A stretch of 64,000 nucleotides of DNA. Source: Acholoe squamosa. Its lineage: Eukaryota > Annelida > Polychaeta > Phyllodocida > Polynoidae. The notes below the pieces were generated by a model that was given only the letters and a program-made list of their open reading frames with translations, was not told the origin of the DNA and made no database searches. Positions 24,001 to 35,225 of the stretch are shown here, piece after piece. The first letter of the stretch is position 1; every line of letters begins with the position of its first letter. Location: NCBI GenBank assembly GCA_949317995.1, contig OX439046.1, forward strand, positions 38,228,002 to 38,292,001, read 5' to 3'. The position numbers and the translations under genes were made by a program.

Positions 24001-24324
24001 CAATCTCTCAAACTGGCGGTCAACGGCACTCCGCAGGTACGTGTACATACCTTGACTTATATCCCTGCATGAGTTCGCTTTGTATGCAAGGTACTTGTAC
24101 CTTCACTAAATGTGTTAAGCAGTACCCCCGGCAGTACCAGTAGTCTGAGTACCAGTAGGAACATAAGTTACGATTTATGAAGAGGTTTACAAAAGTAACT
24201 GTGTAATGCAATCATCAGAATGGTTCCAGAGGGTAGACATGCAGCATAGTAGATGGACAGCAGCAGCAGCGGCTATCATCCAAATATGACTACCGGTAGT
24301 GACACTGTGATGACTTGTGGCAAG
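21061..24324. other. No gene recognised; repeat scraps
   Basis: Mostly unique sequence. Scraps: a MITE end near 21915-21965 (CAGCTTATACAAGG, CGAGAATTTACAGTA), a GGGGGCC-rich fragment near 22165-22260 related to 5880-5935, and another GTATAAGCCACA scrap near 23830. The 118-codon + frame at 22839-23195 (motif SINRSKRKRMKRKYAAMK) has no splice context or recognised fold and is not called as a gene. Confidence 0.4.
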
Positions 24325-24621
24325 TACCGTAATCTCTCGTGTATAAGGCACATATCACGTATAAGACACACGTAGGGTTCAAGAATATGGTCAGAAAAAT
24401 CAAAAAAAAATCCCAACTTTTGTTCTACTGAATGGATTTTAATAATTCAAAAAGCTATGTGTAGATAGGACACCCTGTACCCCAATGGATCCCCCTATGT
24501 TCTATTATAACTTAGGGGTAGTGTAAGATTTTAAAAGAAAGCTCTTGGTGGCCCCTTACAGATCCAGGGAGAACTAAAACCTCGCGTATAAGACGTGCCT
24601 TATACGCGAGAGATTACGGTA
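24325..24621. mobile_element. 297-bp mariner-like MITE
   Basis: Inverted ends TACCGTAATCTCTCGTG and CGAGAGATTACGGTA, outer TA at both sides. Internal sequence (GAATGGATTTTAATAATTC, GATCCCCC, GATCCAGGGAGAACTAAAAC) matches the copy at 45920-46208, so these two form a subfamily separate from the 237-bp copies. Confidence 0.75.
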
Positions 24622-24779
24622 GATAAGAAACCATTTAGGGACAGAAGTACGATGTACAATTGATGAAATACATTTTGTCATGATGACTTCAACCTCCATC
24701 GTCCCAGATACCTGTCATCATTCTTCGTGAAGAGAGCAGAGTGTATGATGATTGTTACATGGTATCTTATCTGAGAGTG

Positions 24780-24850
24780 TATAAATAGGCACGGGGACGA
24801 GATAACATACAGAGACGCCTAGTGTCAGTCAATACAAGATCGACACGAGC
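24780..24850 (+). promoter_or_regulatory. Candidate TATA-box core promoter
   Basis: TATAAATAG at 24780-24788 is followed by a CG-containing stretch and an initiator-like GTCAGTC at 24824-24830. The distance (about 47 bp from TATA) is longer than the usual 25-35 bp; ACATACAG near 24806 is an alternative start. No coding frame follows directly. It could equally be a promoter inside an unrecognised repeat. Confidence 0.25.
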
Positions 24851-26709
24851 ACTCCTCAGTTCGGAGCAATCTGTGCACCCAGAGTTTACCGAGTTACCGT
24901 AGATGACGTTAATTAAGGTCTATCGGTAAATGTGTATAAGTAGATAATGTGTACAACACTGGGGTGGAACGAGAAATCACTTACCTCCTGGATAGGGTGT
25001 AGTGCACACTGAGCAGAGTGGAGGCTCTGAAAGTGTGAGTTTGGGTGTAGTGTAGGCAGACTTACCGGGTAGTGAAGCATATCATCTTCCCTGTCAGGCT
25101 CAGATAGCACCATACTATGAAATCAGTGCCTTGTCACATTCCAACAGTCTAGACCCCTCCCCCCCCCCCCGAAAATAAATCATCAGTTTAATCTCTCCAA
25201 TGATAAAAACAGACAAAGTGCACTGTCGTCGACATAATGAAAAAGACCACAGTTTGCATTTTCAGAGAATGGAAGGATTTCTCCAACCATTTTGTAGTTC
25301 TACATGGTTCCTCAAGATTGACTTCGTTGACGTCAGTCGGATGATTCCAATGGCAATGTAAGAATCTATGATTTTATCATATACATGTACCCGGTAGGAA
25401 ACTCTTCGAGTTATTGGACGACGAATACCAATGGCTAAATAGTACGTTTGTACTTTGTCTAATTTGGTGAATTTGTAAAGCCCTATCTATGTTAGCCTAT
25501 AGTGAGTGTTGTGCAGAAATGCCACTTTCCTTACCTTTTCGAAATTCCGAACTTTATACTGTAATTTCTGTAGGCATTTCCTATAAAATATTCAAAAATA
25601 AGGATTTTCCCCAAACCATAGCAACCAGTTAGTGTGATCTGTGGTCGTGTAGCAGGGGTCTGTCATATCATGTTTAATATTGTCAGTAAGAGAGAGTCAA
25701 TATGGAGGAAAGTACACAGCACCATGGGGGTGACAGACACAAAAAGACGCTGCTGTTTGTGTGTCAAGGATGGCTGCTTACAGCAAGTAGCCACAGTTTT
25801 AGTCTACATGGGGAGGGGGTAAATTGCATCAAAGTGCGTCATTCAGTGCTGGCAAGTCGAACATGGCTGATGTCACGGCTTATTTACAGGGGTTTTGGGA
25901 TATCTTGCCAAAGTCAGGAAAGTCTTATGTAATATAGCCAATCCTGCCACAATTGCAAAGAAATCAAACCAGATTGTTTATATTCAATAGAGGTCATTAG
26001 CTTGGTTTTAAGAACATAAGTTAGAAAAACCAATACCGGTAGAAAGTGCTGCTTATGTTCATACAATATCTGTGATGCACATATATTTGCTATACGAGCC
26101 GGTTTAATTATCAGACAATAAAAAGTTATTGTGCATCATTTCGTGCAGGGACACTAGTTAGTACATGTAGTGTGTCAGTGATGGGTAAATGGTGCCAAAT
26201 GGCGCCGACCTGGTCTCAATTCAGTCATGCTGTGCCTAAATAATGTACCGTGTATGTACACTGTCAGTAGGACACACCATGGAGGGGGGGGGGGGTAATG
26301 TCATCTACTGGTACATTGTTTATTACGTACTGGGATGTAGGTCTGCATACATTTCGTTCTCCTCTCACTCCAGCCACCGAGTGGTGCTTTATACCAAACC
26401 ATTGTCTTACCCCAATATCCGCTACTTGCATACCTTAGTGGCCCATATAACCGCTCAATCCCACTGTACGGTACCAGTGTTGACGCAACGCAGGCCAAAA
26501 TGGCCTGCGTCTTGGCTTTTTTTTTCATGCAAGCCATATCAACTTTAAAAAATTGAATTATATATTGAAAACAAAATTGACCATAACTTTGCTTCTATTA
26601 GGCCAATTAGAACAATTCTTTCACCATTATGAAGCGTCACCAATTACTACTCATTGAGGATGGCTGATATTACGATATATATAGTTAGAAAAGCCCCTTA
26701 CAATAGCAG

Positions 26710-26712
<3 letters not shown>
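24851..26712. other. No gene recognised
   Basis: Unique sequence with poly-C (25149-25161) and poly-G (26285-26296) runs. No supported exon or repeat family. Confidence 0.4.

Positions 26713-26713
<1 letters not shown>

Positions 26714-26790
<77 letters not shown>
26714..26790. repeat. (TA)n microsatellite
   Basis: About 38 uninterrupted TA dinucleotides. The YIYIYI frames on both strands are shadows of it. Confidence 0.95.
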
Positions 26791-26792
<2 letters not shown>

Positions 26793-28189
26793 AGAATAGA
26801 GCAGTCCTCTTTTCTAAGCACATTTGCCAAACAAATTTGTGACATATCTTGATAAATGTCGGACATTGCTGAGCAAACCTAGTTTCACCATACCACAACC
26901 CCTTTCCCTACATGTTAATCCTGTGAGGATGTCATAATGACCCTGCTCCCACCCACACACAGGGCTGCTTCTTAGAACAGGCAGGTGTGTATGTATTTAG
27001 TGGTGCATGACTACTCCGTCACACACACACAGGCCGGATAAACCAGCACTTTGTGGTATTGTGTTAATCATGTTGGCCCAGTCTTGCAGTTATAGTGATA
27101 TGTTGCCACACACCATATCGTTGGGATTGAAGCAGGATGGGTGTCTGTTGACTCAACGTAATGCAATAACAATGGCATCTGTGATTAAGTGACATTCCGC
27201 TGAAAGCATAGATTGCTACTGTGTAGAATTCACGAGTCGGTCACTTGAGAAGTGGCAACGTGTGCTATTTGAAAACAACATGTTTTGTAAATGAAGTCAT
27301 ACAATGCTGATAAACACAAACAACTGTAAACAAGCAGTATAGTATATTTGAGTCACTGATCTCATATCGGGGTGACTGGCCAACAGACACCTTTGGTTTC
27401 CATCCTCTATCAGCTCCATTTTTGGTAGGTTCATCTGATACCAACCAACTCAAAACTGAAAAAAAAAGACATTCCCACTCATCCCCTCAGATTAACAACA
27501 CAGTCACCAGTCATAGTGTGACCTACTGCCCCCGACTCACTCAAAAGAAAAAAGAAGGTGGGGGGGCATAAACTGTTAACAGTTGACAGTCGTGTTTTTG
27601 TAGCTGTGCTTACTACGGATGGGTAGCTCCTGAAAAGGAATTGTGGTCTGTAATGTTTTTGAATGTGCATGTTGTGCCATTGCCCGTAGGGTAAAGAGAT
27701 TTAGCAAGCCTTGTATGGATGATATAGATCTATACGTTTTATCAGCTGTGCTGTCCAGAATGGGAAAAGCCTTTTTATAAGATTGCCTTGATTTCTTTTT
27801 ATATGCATTACCATAAGGCCACCCTTAAAAATATGTTCGGTTCCTGTCCAGAGGCCTGGTGGATATTTTTGTGAGAATGGGAAAAGTTTTTCCTGAGTTC
27901 TGAAGTCTTTTTTTTCGTCCATCAGCACAAGAAAGTAGGTTTCCAATCACAAAACCTTTAAACGTAATTACAAATTCATGCCATCCCCGCTTACGCTGTT
28001 CACGACAAATAAAAATATTTTCCTAAAAACTTTTCCCTCCCTCCCTCATGGGTCTGAAAAATACCACCCTCTGGACAGGACACAGACATATTTTTAAGGG
28101 TGGCCTTACTCAGAACAGCGTAGTCTGAGCTAATCACCTCCTACATATTCAGCATGATAACATAGCAGTGGGACACGACCTAATCTTGT
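26791..28189. other. No gene recognised
   Basis: Unique sequence. An imperfect inverted repeat, GGCCACCCTTAAAAATATG (27817-27835) against CATATTTTTAAGGGTGGCC (28087-28105), spans about 290 bp and may mark a small fold-back element. Confidence 0.4.
27817..28105. mobile_element. Small inverted-repeat element
   Basis: Arms of about 25 bp at each end (AAGGCCACCCTTAAAAATAT and its complement) enclose about 240 bp with CTGTCCAGAGG near the left and CTCTGGACAG near the right, so the arms extend further with gaps. Inner sequences also pair loosely (GGAAAAGTTTTTCC-type). Length and symmetry fit a MITE or fold-back element; target duplication was not identified. Confidence 0.5.
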
Positions 28190-30470
28190 CTTTGCATAAG
28201 AACACACAGAGACAGCCAGAGCTAACCTAGCCCCACTGTCCCTGCATAAGAACACACAGTGACAGCCAGAGCTAACCCTGTCCCACTGTCCCTGCATGAG
28301 AACACACAGTGACAGCCAGACCTATCCCTGTCCCACTGTCCCTGCACAAGTACACACAAGGACAGCCAGAGCCAACCTAGACTGGTGACAGTCCCTGAGC
28401 TCTCTTCCCAATACCACTATCCCCCCATCCCTCCCCTCCCCTCTCTGCTGAGCTCAGTAAATTCACAAGAAATATTTTGAATTTTCGTTTTCTCACTTTA
28501 TTTCAATTCTCTATCAAAATTTACAGACTTGAGCAAGTCTAGGGAGTGGTCATTATTTATCAACAGGGGGGGTGGTGGGTTTGAGTGGGGCGTAAAATTT
28601 TCAGACCCCTCCCGAGGGGAGGGGGCTAAAAAAAATTTGACCCCTCTTGGGGGGGGCTAAAAATATTCACCCTATTTTTAGAAAAAAAAAAGCCTGCGCG
28701 CCTATAGATCATATAGCCTATAGGGGCACAAAAAATTTTGACTGCCGTTGAGGGGGGCGCAAAAAAATTTGACTGCATTCGAGGGGGGGTCGTAAAAAAC
28801 TTTCGCGCGTCCACATGAAAACCCACCACCCACCCCCTGTTGATAAATAATGACCACTCCCCTAGAGCTAATGCTGACCCTGTCCCACTATCCCTGCATA
28901 AGAACACACAAAGACAGCCAGAGCTAACCCTATTCCACTGTCCCTGCATAAAAACACACAAGGACAGCCAGAGCTAACCCTGTCCCACTGTCCCTGCATA
29001 AAAACACACAAGGACAGCCAGAGCTAACCCTGTCCCACTCCCTGCATAAAAACACACAAGGACAGCCAGAGCTAACCCTATCCCACTGTCCCTGCATAAA
29101 AACACACAAGGACAGCCAGAGCTAAACCTGCCCACTGTCCCTGCATAAAAACACACAAAGACAGCCAGAGCTAACCCTGTCCCACTGTCCCTGCATAAAA
29201 ACACACAAGGACAGCCAGAGCTAAACCTGTCCCACTGTCCCTGCATAAAAACACACAAGGACAGCCAGAGCTAACCCTATCCCACTCCCTGCATAAAAAC
29301 ACACAAGGACAGCCAGAGCTAACCCTATCCCACTGTCCCTGCATAAAAACACACAAGGACAGCCAGAGCTAAACCTGCCCACTGTCCCTGCATAAAAACA
29401 CACAAGGACAGCCAGAGCTAACCCTATCCCACTGTCCCTGCATAAAAACACACAAGGACAGCCAGAGCTAAACCTGCCCCACTGTCCCTACATAAAAACA
29501 CACAAAGACAGCCAGAGCTAACCCTATTCCACTGTCCCTGCATAAAAACACACAAGGACAGCCAGAGCTAACCCTGTCCCACTGTCCCTGCATAAAAACA
29601 CACAAGGACAGCCAGAGCTAACCCTGTCCCACTCCCTGCATAAAAACACACAAGGACAGCCAGAGCTAACCCTATCCCACTGTCCCTGCATAAAAACACA
29701 CAAGGACAGCCAGAGCTAAACCTGCCCACTGTCCCTGCATAAAAACACACAAAGACAGCCAGAGCTAACCCTGTCCCACTGTCCCTGCATAAAAACACAC
29801 AAGGACAGCCAGAGCTAAACCTGTCCCACTGTCCCTGCATAAAAACACACAAGGACAGCCAGAGCTAACCCTATCCCACTGTCCCTGCATAAAAACACAC
29901 AAGGACAGCCAGAGCTAACCCTATCCCACTGTCCCTGCATTAAAACACACAAGGACAGCCAGAGCTAAACCTGCCCACTGTCCCTGCATAAAAACACACA
30001 AGGACAGCCAGAGCTAACCCTATCCCACTGTCCCTGCATAAAAACACACAAGGACAGCCAGAGCTAAACCTGCCCCACTGTCCCTACATAAAAACACACA
30101 AGGACAGCCAGAGCTAACCCTATTCCACTGTCCCTGCATAAAAACACACAAGGACAGCCAGAGCTAACCCTATCCCACTGTCCCTGTATAAAAACACACA
30201 AGGACAGCCAGAGCTAAACCTGCCCCACTGTCCCTGCATAAAAACACACAAGGACAGCCAGAGCTAACCCTATCCCACTGTCCCTGCATAAAAACACACA
30301 AGGACAGCCAGAGCTAACCCTATCCCACTGTCCCTACATAAAAACACACAAGGACAGCCAGAGCTAAACCTATCCCACTGTCCCTGTATAAAAACACACA
30401 AGGACAGCCAGAGCTAAACCTATCCCACTGTCCCTACATAAGAACACAGTGACAGCCAGACCTATCCCTC
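28190..30470 (+). repeat. 50-bp satellite with 594-bp higher-order unit
   Basis: About 38 units of 50 bp (some 47-49) built from CACTGTCCCTGCATAAAAAC, ACACAAGGACAGCCAGAGCT and AACCCTATCC. Early units (28190-28380) use AAGAACACAC. The segment 28974-29258 recurs at 29568-29852 in the same order of variants, an offset of 594 bp, so twelve units have been duplicated together. The repeated minus frames (CVFLCRDSG..LALAVLV) are shadows. There are no unique spacers, so it is not a CRISPR-type array. Confidence 0.9.
28542..28861. mobile_element. 320-bp Harbinger/Tourist-like G-run MITE with CTA duplication
   Basis: Ends GGGAGTGGTCATTATTTATC and GATAAATAATGACCACTCCC are perfect inverted repeats. CTA flanks both sides (28539-28541 and 28862-28864). 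The inside alternates G runs, A/T tracts and C runs plus a GATCTATAG centre motif variant. It lies inside or beside the 50-bp satellite. A 3-bp duplication and terminal GGG are typical of PIF/Harbinger. Confidence 0.8.
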
Positions 30471-31214
30471 TCCCACCGTCTTTGAGTGACAGCGTGGACT
30501 AAATCCACGTCCAGTTCACAAAAAAAGTGGCACAGCACACAACAACACCACCAAAAAACTAGGCCAACATCGGTATTATATTAGAGCAATAGCCTGAGGC
30601 GCTCCTGCGTACTGGATGTGGTGGTGGGTTTGGTATTGTTGATTGGAGACAGGCCATGGAAAATGGGCCACACCATTGACACGCCTACTGAAATACCCTG
30701 TTTAAATGCCCAGCTGCTTATTGAAATCAACTACATAATAGACTCTACAACTGCAACCGACCCAAGTCAGCTATTTCAACACTATTTAAACCCTCATACA
30801 TCGCATTACTTACTCACACACATTTTACTGTTACACTGTTTCCATATCTGTTACCAGTCCTGGTGGCAGTGTATACCGGTATCTGGAATTTTATTCCCGT
30901 AAATCCCCCCCCCCCCACACACACACACACATATACACAGAGTGTATGCCGTGTCAGGGATGTGGCTACATTGTGGTGGTGTAAACACTGAACACCCAGT
31001 TTGACATTCCTCCCTAGGCCTGACCTCCCCAGCCACATACAGTGCTAGCCAGTCATGATGGACAACGACACAGATACAGCGTCTGGGTGTGTAGTGAAGG
31101 GTCTTACCAGATATTTATAAATAAATGTGCACACATACAGCTGCAGTAGACTGAAAACGCTGCAGGGGTCCACCTACCACCAGCCCCCAATGTGGGGAAC
31201 CAAAGGACGAGTGT
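30471..31214. other. No gene recognised; C-run/CA-run composite
   Basis: Unique sequence. Poly-C directly abutting (AC)n lies at 30906-30931. The 94-codon + frame from 30618 has no splice or family support. Confidence 0.4.
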
Positions 31215-31377
31215 ACTTTGGGAAGAGCGAGTGAGTGAGTAATAGAAGTTTAACGCCATTTCAACAGCTGAGGTCATATTCATGGCGAGAACTACATTAC
31301 ACAATTTCACAGAGGAATGTGTCAGTGCCCGCGCATATGTGCACCACACACATCCCGAGGCATGGCATGAAAGGAGG

Positions 31378-32055
31378 TACTTTTTAGGCCCCATGAACGG
31401 ATCCCCCTGGACCCGTTAAAAGGGGTCCTTTTGGGCCCAATTTGGGCTGAAAAGGGTACCCTTTTCAAGAGCTTTCAAATGGCGAAAGGATTTTTGAAAT
31501 ATTCCAACTAGAACCAAAGTTAGGGTTAATATCAAGAGGTCTTTGCTTTTCCTAGATTCTTGACTTTTTCTCAAGCAAAATCTAATATTTTGGCCGGGAA
31601 AGGGGTACTTTTTCCCAGGAAATCATCATGTTTTGGCCCGTAAAGGGGTACCTTTTTCAGAAAAATCTCAAAATATGATCGGGAAAGGGGTATGTTTTAT
31701 GAAAAAAAATCCATTGAAAGGGTGCCTAAATTGAGGGTTAGCTAGAGTTAGTCTTCTTACACTCTAACAGTAGTAAAAGGTGTACTTTTCCAAGCTAATT
31801 CCCATCAAAAGGGGTATATTTTGGTCCAATTTTGCCCCGCTTAAAGGGGTACCTAGTCATGGGCCGTGTACGCACATGGTTACTATAGCTCACATAGCCA
31901 TTATCAGCTGGGGGCTGCCATTAGACCCCGACGGCACTATGACTAACACCTTCAGCCCCCGACTCCGCAGTATATGCCAGGGATGCCATTGGTCAATAAT
32001 ACAATAGCCATGTGCCGTATAGAACATATAGGGAGTGGTCCCCCCCCCCCCGGGG
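31378..32055. mobile_element. Unclassified insertion within SINE copy A
   Basis: Absent from the two other SINE copies. It begins near GTACTTTTTAGGCCCC, has about eight loose AAAGGGGTAC(C/T)TTTT phrases between 31400 and 31860 and ends near a C run at 32040-32051. Partial symmetry of GGCCCCATGAAC and CATGGGCCGTG suggests an element of its own, but no clean terminal repeats or target duplication were found. Confidence 0.4.
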
Positions 32056-32071
32056 ATATAGACCCTTTTAA

Positions 32072-32395
32072 GGGAGTGGTCATTATTTATCAACAGGGGG
32101 GGTGGTGGGTTTTCGCGCGGATGCGCGAAAATTATTTACGCTCCCCCTCAACGGCAGTCAAAATTTTTTGCGCCCCCCCCCCCGCGCCAGAGGCGCGGAG
32201 AGTTTTTCGCGCCCCTCTTTGATCTATAGTAGCACGCTGGCTTTTTTGCTAAAAAGAGTGAATTTTTTTAGCCCCCCCTCAAGAGGGGTCAAGATTTTTT
32301 TAGCCCCCCCTCTCGGGAGGGGTCTGAAAATTTTACGCCCCCCCCCCCCTCAAACCCACCACCCACCCCCCTGTTGATAAATAATGACCACTCCC
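32072..32395. mobile_element. 324-bp Harbinger/Tourist-like G-run MITE with TAA duplication
   Basis: Inverted ends GGGAGTGGTCATTATTTATC and GATAAATAATGACCACTCCC, flanked by TAA at 32069-32071 and 32396-32398. SINE copy C preserves the empty site (CCCTTTTAAGTGGGC on one strand), proving that exactly TAA was duplicated. Internal modules include CGCGCGGATGCGCG, GACGCC-like, GCGCGGAGAG and GATCTATAGTAGCACGC. Confidence 0.9.
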
Positions 32396-32714
32396 TAAGT
32401 GGGCTAGGGAAGCCCGACTTTGGGTAGAAGTTGGAGCTGGGGGTGTTTATATTTTACTAGTATCCTCATTATATCTATCCTACCTACAGGCCTTAAGTTA
32501 CATTTCATTCACCCATACCTCCCCCCTCCCTTTCATTTCCCTCCCAGTCCCACTGCAACTTCAGTGATTCATACAGCGAATGTCATTTGAAATTGAATTA
32601 GGCAGAACTTGAAATAAATCTGATTGAACCTTTACCTCCCCAGCCACCAATCCCAATAATACATCCTCTATTTAAGCTTAAGTCTTGACCCCAACCTGTA
32701 TTTGCCCCTTTCAG

Positions 32715-32973
32715 CATGTAGCCGCTGTAGCATCAATCCAGGCCTGTGGTGTTGTTGATCTTGGATCCCTCCCTCCCTCCTCCTCCTGCTGCCCCCACTC
32801 CTGTCTCCTCATGTGGCTGCATGTGGCCCCCACCATTCACCCTGTACCACCAGCCGTCCCCCATTCTGCTGGTTGAAGTGGGGCACAGGCACACTGGGGG
32901 CCTGCTCACACGCTGTACACAGCGGTACACAAGCAGACAGAGGACCTCCTCCTCCACACTAACACACACACAG
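32715..32973 (+). other. Candidate 5' untranslated exon
   Basis: A good acceptor (TTTGCCCCTTTCAG, last base 32714) and a donor (ACACAG/GTAGATCG after 32973) bound 259 bp of CT-rich sequence with no consistent open frame to the donor. It lies between the candidate first exon (20042) and the first coding exon (34505). Support is only splice signals, so it could be chance. Confidence 0.2.
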
Positions 32974-34504
32974 GTAGATCGTCATCATCACATGGACTTA
33001 TGGCACTATGTCGTAACACTACAGTTACACGGCTTGTGGTGACTGTTAGCTGACGACATACACCAGCACAGAGGGTACGTATTATACAGACACTACAGCT
33101 AGCAGCCCCTTCCACACTGAGGCCACACAATCCCCATACCTCATGGAGTCTTCCCCCGGTGTCTGTCCCCTGAGATTCATTATCCAGGACTACCAGCTTT
33201 AATAGCAGGAGTAGGAGGCATTTCGCAGTACGCCCAAATGGCTATTGTTCATGAACATTGGTAGGAGAATCACACCTGTATGTATGGTGAGGGCAGTGTA
33301 TGGTGGAGCTTTTTGAGGACCAGAGGGATTGTTCTCATAGAGACAGTGATTGTATGCAGGATTTCATGTAACACCCCAAGTTGTGTTAGTGCAGGAGGCA
33401 TTTCGCTGTGGACTTGATAAATAGTCCCTCTACACAGGCACAGGGCAGGTTGAGGGCGTCCCAGAGGACCGTATGTAACACGGATATAATAGTGGATTTA
33501 GAGGAGGACATTGGTTGTCAACACCCTTGGGATGTGTAACTAAAAGAGGCTTAGCTGTACATTGTATGGGATTTAGGTTCTAGTTAGGCGTGGATAGATG
33601 TGTGATTGCATCCTGGGGGCCTGGTATCAGTATTATAGCGGCGTATCGGTGACATACAGAGCCTGGCAGATAGAGACTGGGGCAGTGAGATAGAGAATGG
33701 ATACAGGAGAGTGCTGCTTGGTGTAGGAATGGATACAGGAGAGTGCTGCTTGGTGTAGACCAAGTCCTGTCTCTGATATTATACACTGTGGGGAGTGGTC
33801 GTCAGCACAGCTGTCTATACCCACCACCGGACCCACCATTACCCACCACCAGACTGCCACATCCCACTGCCACATCCCACAGGGAAGGCCAGCAGCAGTC
33901 TATGTACATGCAGACAGGCACAGCAGTAAACAGCCTGGGGTAGTGGGAGACACTGTCTCAGACATACACAGTACGGAGGCTACCATTGACTGAGCAGGAC
34001 CCTTACACACTACACTGTAACCCATCCCTCTAACATCCCTATCTAGGAACTGCCAGACCTCACAGGTGACAAGACAACCAAGGCACAAGGCACACCTGTT
34101 TGCTACCAAGTACATTTGTAAAAGGTTCGCTGGAACACGTCTTGGAATATACTTGTACCGGGTCGACACTAAGCCCAACCAGGAAGAATCTGAAGTGCGG
34201 AGGGTGTATATTGCAAGGCTATACATTACGCATGTATAGTGTCTTAATGAGATCATTGCTTTATGTATATACAGGTGCAAGAAGAAAATCAGCACACTTA
34301 GCAGTGTGGACAAGGCCCTACTTTGGTCTGTGTGTGTGTTTGTAATGGTGAGCAGAGGGTGAGTGATTGAGCTGCTCACTGCACGCCCACACTGCCCTGG
34401 GTGCAGCACTTACTGGCCTCTAGTTAGCACACAAGGAGGGATATACCCACATCTTCACACAGGCTATATTGGACATCATCCACACAGCCTGTATGTGTCC
34501 TCAG
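32974..34504. other. No supported gene
   Basis: Unique sequence with a small direct duplication (GGATACAGGAGAGTGCTGCT at 33699 and 33730). A 169-codon minus frame (33900-34409) starts with GTG and has no splice support. It is among the longest non-repeat frames but is not called. Confidence 0.35.
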
Positions 34505-35225
34505 TGTCTAAGATTTACACAGAATACAACACAATACAATGAGACTGGACGAGCGTAAGACAACTGGCATGGTGTCGGTGATGGCACGAGGCTCTGTGTT
34601 AGAGGACAGTGAGGGAGAAGGTGGGGACCAAGGAGGAGGGGTGATGGTGGAATCCACGTCTCCCCTCCCTGTGCCGCCGTCACCTGTCTTGGACTCAGTG
34701 GTAGAAGATGTAAACCAGCCATTAACGTCCAATTATCATGAAAGGGCGTCATCCCCTCAGACACCCAACAGTACTCTCAGAGACACCTCACCAGTGACAC
34801 CTCCAGGACAGGGGATTCCCTCTATAGGGAGGTACCATGACGTCATGGTACCTCCCGAGACTAGGACACCTACTGTCAAGAGATCATCCTCAGTGAAGAC
34901 TTGTCTCCTGTCACATTTCCGACCTCTGTCCTATGCAACATTAAATCTACGACGTAAGCCTCCCGCCCACACTGCTGGTCATACGTCGGCAGTGGGCGCT
35001 ACGGGGAACCGTCGCAGTGACATTATCAGGGAGGGAATCCCTGAAGGAGGGGTTTCTCCACTGGGGACAGCCAGGTTATTACCATCAGCATCACATGAGG
35101 TGACCCCCGCACAGAGACCCCTAAACCTGGAGGGCCTCATCCTCACCCACCGCCCACCTGGGCACCAAGGTACCAGGAGGACGCAGAGTCTCCGGGCGCG
35201 GTCTCGTAAACGCACTCCAGAACAG
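34505..35225 (+). CDS. First coding exon of an unidentified protein (disordered N-terminus)
   Basis: Acceptor TGTATGTGTCCTCAG ends at 34504. An in-frame TAA lies at 34509-34511, and the first ATG after it, at 34539, opens 229 codons that run to a strong donor, GAACAG/GTGAGT, after 35225 in phase 0. This stop-ATG-donor arrangement suggests a real first coding exon with a short leader. The peptide is Ser/Thr/Pro-rich and probably disordered: an acidic cluster at residues 22-33 (LEDSEGEGGDQGGG), proline-rich text at about 42-52, basic phosphosite-like motifs KRSSSVKT (about 113-120) and RRTQSL (about 215-220), and a basic end (RARSRKRTPEQ). No signal peptide, membrane segment or known domain is visible. 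I do not recognise the family. Downstream exons are uncertain. Confidence 0.6.

Larger units (their letters stand above)
31223..32416 (-). mobile_element. SINE-like copy A, split by two nested insertions
   Basis: The 3' part lies at about 31223-31377 (tail (CACT)n, then GGCGTTAAACTTCTATTAC on the minus strand) and the 5' end at 32396-32416 (CGGGCTTCCCTAGCCCACTTA on the minus strand, given in part). ACTTTGGG flanks both outer ends (31215-31222 and 32417-32424), so the whole was one insertion. The middle holds an insert of about 680 bp (roughly 31378-32055) and a G-run MITE at 32072-32395. Confidence 0.75.

Noticed and set aside
26654-26898. YIYIYI-repeat proteins at the (TA)n runs
   Set aside because: Shadows of TA microsatellites on both strands.
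28190-30470. CRISPR-like regular array
   Set aside because: Units are continuous 50-bp repeats with no unique spacers, in an animal-type genome.
33900-34409. 169-codon minus-strand frame
   Set aside because: GTG start, no splice support, no motif, and it lies in the leader side of the + exon; length is within chance for the window.
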